A stretch of DNA of 25,470 bases from DATLSM01 sp049585815 (GTDB lineage: Bacteria; Actinomycetota; Thermoleophilia; Solirubrobacterales; 70-9), in contig JBAVAR010000140.1 in assembly GCA_049585815.1 (NCBI GenBank), positions 1 to 25,470 on the forward strand, written 5' to 3'. How positions within the stretch are numbered: position 1 is the first letter of the stretch; each line of letters begins with the position of its first letter. Position numbers and translations under genes: made by a program. Below are positions 21,362 through 25,470 of this stretch, in pieces. The notes under the pieces were generated by a model, which worked only from the letters and a program-made list of their open reading frames with translations, did not search any database and was not told the origin of the DNA.

Positions 21362-23401
21362 TCAGGCCTTTTGCCGCCGTCTATTCCGTGCCCGGGTTTG
21401 TGCCGCTCGCCCCGCGGCACGAGATCGTGCCGTTCGCCTAACCCCGATCCGCTTGCACCAATGGGTGATCCCGCCGCGATCAAGGACCGACCTGTAGAGC
21501 GCCCGTTGCCCGGCTCCCTCGAACTCCCGCCAGGCTGGAAACACCTCCCCCTCGCCTACGAACTGGCGCAGTTGCCGCTCGATCTCCCCGTCGCTCCAGG
21601 TCACCTTCGCCTTGCAGTATTTGAAACCCATCTTCTTGGCCCAGCGATCCATCCCGCCGCGACGTGCGATTACGCGGCGTAGTGACGCCATCCCCTTGGC
21701 ATGGAACTCCGCCGTTTCGGGCCAGTCCTCTCGTCCTTGCAGCAGCGGCCGCAGCGCATCCCGAAGCAGCCGGTCGTTCCACTGCACTGCTAGCTGGACC
21801 GTGACGCCCAGCTTATGGCCCCAATAAATCGGACCGCCCCAGGCCATCACCTGAGTGTTGAGTCGCCCGTATCCCGCGTCGGCAAACTCCGCGTAGCTTG
21901 GCCACTCCGAGCGGGTCCCCAGGAATGCGCGCAGCCTTTTCTCTATTCGCTCTTCCGGCCAGCGCCGAACCGGGGGCGGTTTGCTCGCGTCCTTGAATGA
22001 GGGATCGAAGTGCTCTACCCGTTTGCCCCGCTCATCGTGGGTGCGCGGTCCGTGACCACGTTTGAAGATCCAGGCACGCTCGGTCACCGGCTCTTTGCCC
22101 CGCGCGATGACAACGCAGTCGATCAGCTCGCCGACGGCTGCCCGGCGCTCATCCCAGCTCAGTCCTGGCCACCGACTCTCGAGGTTTCCGATCTCGAATT
22201 TGGGCTGGCGCACCGTCCTCCTCGCCCGGTTCACCTCCAGGAGCTTTCGCTCGACGCTGCGTTGTCGAATTGCCACACCGGCCTCGAAGGACTCCGACCC
22301 CAGCCTTCGGTGCAACCGCGGATTGTCGCGGTACTCCGACAGCATCTCCTCGGCTCTCGCAAGCTCCTCTTCGCTGCGCTCCGCACCCGACTTGCTCCCG
22401 CGCCCACTCGCTTGACGGCATAGGCCGAAGATGAATTCCTCTACCAGTGGATCCAGATGATCCACGCGCATATGCGCTGGTGCGGGGCATTTGCCCCCAA
22501 CGCCGTAGCAGCGGTAGTAGCTGAACCGGCTCCTGAGGGTTTCCCTCGTCGGGCGCATCATCCGCCCGCAGGCCGCGCACCGCAGCCGCCCACCTAACAG
22601 GGTGTGAATCTGCTTGCCGGCCGCTATTGGCGGCCACTGGCACGCCTCCCAGGTCCCATCATCGATGATCGGCTCGTGCGCATCGCGGTTGCTGTGGCGG
22701 CCATTGCGCACCTCTCCCCGATAGGCCCGGGTCTTGATCAACAGTCGTACGTTGAACTCACACCACGGCACCCCGCTCTCCGTTTGCACTTCGGAGTCGT
22801 TCAGAAAGCCGGCCATCCTCTCGCACGACTCCCCCCGCAGGCGCCGCTCAAATAGCTCCCTGATCACCGACGCCTCTTTCGGCTCGATCCGTAGTCGGCG
22901 ATCCTTGCCTCGCCGGTAGCCGGGCGGAGCCCTGCGAGCGATGTAGAGGCCGCGTTCGACCGCCCGTCCGCGCGCCGTGTCCCAGTTGATCCGCGCTCGT
23001 TCGAGCTCCCACTCCCCGATCGAGAACATGATCCGCAGCACCAGCTTGCCCGTCGCTGTGCCCAGGTCAAAGCCGTCCTGGACGCTGACGAAGGTCCCAC
23101 CCACCGCCTCGATCCGCGCGATCGCACCGAGGCCGTCCAGCAGCGAGCGACCGAAGCGATCCAACTTGGCGACGACCATCCCATCCGATTCGCCGCACTC
23201 CACCCGCTCGATCGCCTCCATCAACAGGGGTCGATCCGGCCGCCCGCCGCTCTCATCGAGCTCTTCGAAGACCTCGCCCAGAAGTGCGCCGCTCGAGCTC
23301 GTCCACGCCTCGATCTGCTCGCGCTGCACCGATGGGGAGATGAAGCCATCGCCCCGCCGACCCCCCACCTGAGAGACGCGGATGTAGCCGTCGAGGATCA
23401 C
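21362..23401 (-). CDS. Large serine recombinase with three C-terminal repeats (first of pair)
   Basis: This 679-residue paralogue of the downstream recombinase shares the whole architecture. Catalytic Ser10 lies in GYIRVSQV, with LDRFGRS at 80-86 and IGEWELER at 128-135. The zinc ribbon CAACGR starts at 275, with further Cys near 298 and 305. A coiled coil lies at about 340-400, and the same three repeats at about 479-535, 539-596 and 600-656. The tail ends in an Arg-rich extension (657-679) absent from the partner. It starts with GTG and only a weak ribosome binding site. Upstream sits a 30-bp near-palindrome. Two such enzymes in tandem may act as a heteromer or on different ends of one element. 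Confidence 0.88.
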   Translation of the reverse strand: MILDGYIRVSQVGGRRGDGFISPSVQREQIEAWTSSSGALLGEVFEELDESGGRPDRPLLMEAIERVECGESDGMVVAKLDRFGRSLLDGLGAIARIEAVGGTFVSVQDGFDLGTATGKLVLRIMFSIGEWELERARINWDTARGRAVERGLYIARRAPPGYRRGKDRRLRIEPKEASVIRELFERRLRGESCERMAGFLNDSEVQTESGVPWCEFNVRLLIKTRAYRGEVRNGRHSNRDAHEPIIDDGTWEACQWPPIAAGKQIHTLLGGRLRCAACGRMMRPTRETLRSRFSYYRCYGVGGKCPAPAHMRVDHLDPLVEEFIFGLCRQASGRGSKSGAERSEEELARAEEMLSEYRDNPRLHRRLGSESFEAGVAIRQRSVERKLLEVNRARRTVRQPKFEIGNLESRWPGLSWDERRAAVGELIDCVVIARGKEPVTERAWIFKRGHGPRTHDERGKRVEHFDPSFKDASKPPPVRRWPEERIEKRLRAFLGTRSEWPSYAEFADAGYGRLNTQVMAWGGPIYWGHKLGVTVQLAVQWNDRLLRDALRPLLQGREDWPETAEFHAKGMASLRRVIARRGGMDRWAKKMGFKYCKAKVTWSDGEIERQLRQFVGEGEVFPAWREFEGAGQRALYRSVLDRGGITHWCKRIGVRRTARSRAAGRAAQTRARNRRRQKA

Positions 23402-23441
23402 GTCCCATGCCGGCTAAGTAAGGCACGCTCGCACATCGTAA

Positions 23442-23471
23442 CTATTCATGCTAACCCATTAGCAAGAATAG
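23442..23471. promoter_or_regulatory. 30-bp near-palindrome upstream of the recombinase pair
   Basis: Arms of 13 bases (first arm CTATTCATGCTAA) with one mismatch flank a 4-base centre CCCA, in an AT-rich patch 40 bases upstream of the recombinase start. It also spans the point where the helix-turn-helix gene on the right loses its 5' end. It may be an attachment/crossover site, an operator of the recombinase operon, or both. Confidence 0.6.
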
Positions 23472-23712
23472 CTCCCACGATAGGCACATCGCCCGCGCCC
23501 AGCGCCAAGCCCCCGATGCCCTTGCCCGGCTCAATGCCTTCGCCGCCGAGCACGCCAAGCGCGAGGCCACCCAGGCCCAGGTCGCCGAGCGCCTCCGCGC
23601 CCAGCGCGACCGCGCGATCCGCGCCGCCTACCGCGACGGCCTGCCGATGGCGACGATCGCCAAGGTGCTCGGCATCAGCCACCAACGCGTCTCCCAGATC
23701 GTCAGGAGTTAG
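23458..23712 (+). pseudogene. 5'-truncated helix-turn-helix gene
   Basis: A frame open from a TAA at 23452 to TAG at 23712 encodes an Ala/Arg-rich coiled helix (ARLNAFAAEHAKREATQAQ and following) and a clear helix-turn-helix end: RAAYRDGLPMATIAKVLGIS followed by HQRVSQIVRS. It has no ATG, GTG or TTG in a usable place; only ATT at 23458 could start it. Because the 5' edge lies in the palindrome next to the recombinase pair, the gene was probably cut by insertion or deletion there. The HTH resembles sigma-region-4-like or small actinobacterial DNA-binding proteins. Confidence 0.7.
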
Positions 23713-23759
23713 CTGGGGAGGGCGAGAGAGTCGTCAGCCGATGCCCAGCCGCCCCACCC

Positions 23760-24539
23760 TCACCTTGCCTTACAGCTCCGCACCGCTTCCGCCCAGACCC
23801 GATGGCCTTCCGCGAGGTTGAAGGTGGCGCGGGCAAAAGAGAGTGGGGCTTCGGTAAAACGGGGGGGAACCGGACAGGCGGCGCTGATGTAGCTATGGGT
23901 GCGGCCCTGGTAGCGGAAGCGACGCCCGACCGCGATCTGGAAGTGCGCGAACCGCGGCCACGGTCCGACCGAGTGCGGCACGACGCTGACCAGTGCTGTA
24001 GGAAAGTGCCCCGACTGGCGTCGGATGTGGAAGGGCAGGACAAAGGAGACCGGCGGGGAGGTGGTGTAGGCATGTACCCATACGGCCGGCCGTCCACGCG
24101 CGGTTTTCCCGTTGAAGACGAGCAGGTGGGCGTGCAGGCCAAACGGAGGCTGGCCGGGCAGGAATACCCGGTCATACAGGCGCCCTCGCCCGACCAGCGC
24201 TGAGCCACAGGCATCGAGCGCTTCGCGGCTGTCGACGCTGCGCAGCCGCCACCTGGGACAGATCGCCAGACCGCGGGTGTCAAGCGCTCCCCTCCAGGCC
24301 AGTTCCAGCCTGATCCCGCCTACCCGCGGAACCGGCAGACGGTCGGCCGTCTTGATTCCCGCCTGCAGCCGCACCGCCACTGGAGCGGCGTGAGTCCGGG
24401 GGAGAATGCGCGGCGCGATTCCCCCCTGCAAGTTGACGATCAGATTGCCGCTCTGGTGCGGTTCGGCCTCGCTGCGCCCGGCCAGCACAGCAACCATCGC
24501 CACCGCGACGAGGAGACCTCGCTTTGAAATGCGACTCAT
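23760..24539 (-). CDS. Secreted protein of a Solirubrobacterales-type uncharacterised family
   Basis: The start is set at ATG 24539, where the signal peptide begins (MSRISKRGLLVAVAMVAVLA); upstream codons lack coding character. The mature 235 residues begin near EPHQSGNLIVNLQGGIAPR and run through RLELAWRGALDTRGLAICPR, ACGSALVGRGRLY and HAHLLVFNGK to a last part with FARATFNLAEGHRVW and a C-terminal Cys. The protein looks all-beta, with Cys94 and Cys111 close enough for a disulfide. I recall many paralogues with this pattern in Solirubrobacterales genomes, none with a known function. It is ordinary chromosomal content for that lineage and supports the taxonomic guess. Confidence 0.8.
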   Translation of the reverse strand: MSRISKRGLLVAVAMVAVLAGRSEAEPHQSGNLIVNLQGGIAPRILPRTHAAPVAVRLQAGIKTADRLPVPRVGGIRLELAWRGALDTRGLAICPRWRLRSVDSREALDACGSALVGRGRLYDRVFLPGQPPFGLHAHLLVFNGKTARGRPAVWVHAYTTSPPVSFVLPFHIRRQSGHFPTALVSVVPHSVGPWPRFAHFQIAVGRRFRYQGRTHSYISAACPVPPRFTEAPLSFARATFNLAEGHRVWAEAVRSCKAR

Positions 24540-24645
24540 ATCTGTGACTCCAACAAACCCCGTTGCGTCGTCGCTGCGCCAGACGCTACCAGGGACTGAA
24601 GTATTGCACAAAATCCTGGTATCGCAACGTTTCTAAATAGCTCCC
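24540..24645. promoter_or_regulatory. Divergent promoter region with nested inverted repeats
   Basis: Two inverted repeats overlap the gap between the diverging secreted-protein genes: TACCAGG (24587-24593) with CCTGGTA (24615-24621), and CGTTGCG (24561-24567) with CGCAACG (24623-24629). They could be binding sites for a shared regulator. I see no convincing -35/-10 pair. Confidence 0.4.
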
Positions 24646-25350
24646 TTGAAATCGAGATTTCCCCTTCGGTATTCTCGGCCCGTGGTGCCAAGTTGTTCTA
24701 ATTCCTGCCGGTCGGCTCCCACCGGCTTCCGAGCTACCACCTGCGGCGCTCTCGCGGCCCTCCTCATCTGCCTCCTTCTGGCGACCTTGGCTGCCCCACC
24801 ACCCGCAATCGCGAAATCCGCTCTCTGGGTATCGCTGGGGAGTGGGGCCGCCGGCTCTTATGACTGGTCAGTGAAAGTCAAAGATCTCGCCGGCCATTCC
24901 GGCGCCGCGGCACAGGGCTCCGAGCGCCCCTGCATCCTCGTCGGCGCTTCTTCGCGCACCAACCGATTCTCCTTCGCTAGAAGCAGCTCCCGCCAGTGCG
25001 CCGAACCCTCCGATCCCCTTATGGCGTCCTCGGCGCCGCTCCTCGCCACCGCAGCGCAGCCCAGTGACAGCGCTTCAGCCAAGCTGACCGCGGTCGGGAT
25101 GATCTTCGGCGCCGCCGTCCGCCGTGTGCAGATCGCCGAGGACGGCGGCCGCCTGACGACGATTCACCTGCGCCGGCTTCCCCCCAGCGCCGCACGCGCT
25201 GCTGCACTCCCTCCGCTTCGCTACGCCGCCTTTACCGTCCACGGAACCTGGTGCGCGGAACGCCTGGTCAGCCTCGGTGTGACGGGCAGCACGCTCTGGG
25301 ACAGCGGCCCGGGGGAATACCCGTGCACATCGGCAACCGCTCAGCGTTAG
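24646..25350 (+). CDS. Predicted secreted protein, unknown function
   Basis: A TTG at 24646 (or GTG 24682) opens a 234-residue frame with a basic N-terminus, a hydrophobic export segment (GALAALLICLLLATLAAPPP, about 34-53) and an Ala-Lys boundary near residue 57. The mature part has scattered Cys (95, 117, 206, 227 approximately) and ends WDSGPGEYPCTSATAQR. No domain is recognised. The TAG stop lies inside the right-hand terminal repeat, so the final codons abut repeated DNA. Confidence 0.6.
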   Translation: MKSRFPLRYSRPVVPSCSNSCRSAPTGFRATTCGALAALLICLLLATLAAPPPAIAKSALWVSLGSGAAGSYDWSVKVKDLAGHSGAAAQGSERPCILVGASSRTNRFSFARSSSRQCAEPSDPLMASSAPLLATAAQPSDSASAKLTAVGMIFGAAVRRVQIAEDGGRLTTIHLRRLPPSAARAAALPPLRYAAFTVHGTWCAERLVSLGVTGSTLWDSGPGEYPCTSATAQR

Positions 25351-25470
25351 CCTGAATTTCCGGCGCGCCCTTCCGTTCGCCCCCCGGGGCAGACCGCCCC
25401 GCCGTCCGAGCCTGGCGAGTGGGCCATACGGGCCTTGTCAGGTGATCTAGCGAACGCTTCGGCTGGTTTT
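25347..25470. repeat. Right copy of 124-bp terminal inverted repeat
   Basis: Exact reverse complement of 3-126. It begins with the last bases of the secreted-protein gene, including its stop codon, then runs to the end of the sequence. The left copy likewise places a TAG (on the minus strand) at the same position of the repeat. Confidence 0.9.

Noticed and set aside
1..25470. Complete linear plasmid or phage genome, based on the inverted ends
   Set aside because: No replication, partition, terminase or capsid genes are present, and the outer genes look like decayed fragments or typical chromosomal secreted proteins.
1..25470. CRISPR array or rRNA genes
   Set aside because: No regularly spaced repeats and no rRNA-like sequence were seen on either strand.

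Overview
This 25.47 kb stretch is GC-rich and looks like actinobacterial DNA, most likely Thermoleophilia/Solirubrobacterales. The basis is the coding style (GTG and TTG starts, few strong ribosome binding sites) and the secreted protein at 23760-24539, whose pattern (signal peptide, then a conserved GNLIV-x-LQGG-IAPR block) I recall from a lineage-specific family of that group. No database search was possible.

Layout. The two ends (3-126 and 25347-25470) carry the same 124-bp sequence in opposite orientation. From 127 to 973 there are only decayed gene pieces (an aldo/keto reductase and a 3-hydroxyisobutyrate-dehydrogenase-like tail). A large FUSC-family membrane protein (974-3343) looks like ordinary chromosome. 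At 3547-3605 lies the 3' part of a tRNA-Ser(UGA) gene without its 5' half. This is the expected scar of an element integrated in a tRNA gene, and its orientation places the element to the right. What follows is accessory DNA. First is a tightly coupled set: M48-like membrane peptidase, a 27-residue micro-ORF, ArdC-like protein, and a zinc-ribbon/Shedu-like protein that lacks the usual catalytic residues. Next come a winged-helix protein, a small hypothetical, and a cassette of two metallo-beta-lactamase-fold hydrolases flanking a four-helix membrane protein. Then, mostly on the minus strand, are a basic peptide, a membrane protein, a phosphoesterase (phospholipase C-like) with a small secreted partner, and a membrane-anchored NERD protein.

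The most interesting block is 15466-19239. A pol-beta-type nucleotidyltransferase and an E2-like protein (overlapping TTGA) diverge from an ImmA/IrrE peptidase and an XRE repressor (8-nt overlap). The shared promoter region holds two copies of the palindrome TTCTCT-N2-AGAGAA plus a degenerate third. It resembles a short type II CBASS core lacking an obvious effector, apparently under repressor/peptidase control. A single-pass membrane protein next to it (15466-16011) is an effector candidate.

The E2 gene runs directly into a broken duplicate of the NERD gene. After it come two tandem large serine recombinases, each ending in three copies of a repeat of about 57 residues. Upstream of the recombinase pair is a 30-bp near-palindrome that abuts a helix-turn-helix gene lacking its start codon, probably the edge of an insertion. 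The right end returns to chromosome-like secreted-protein genes.
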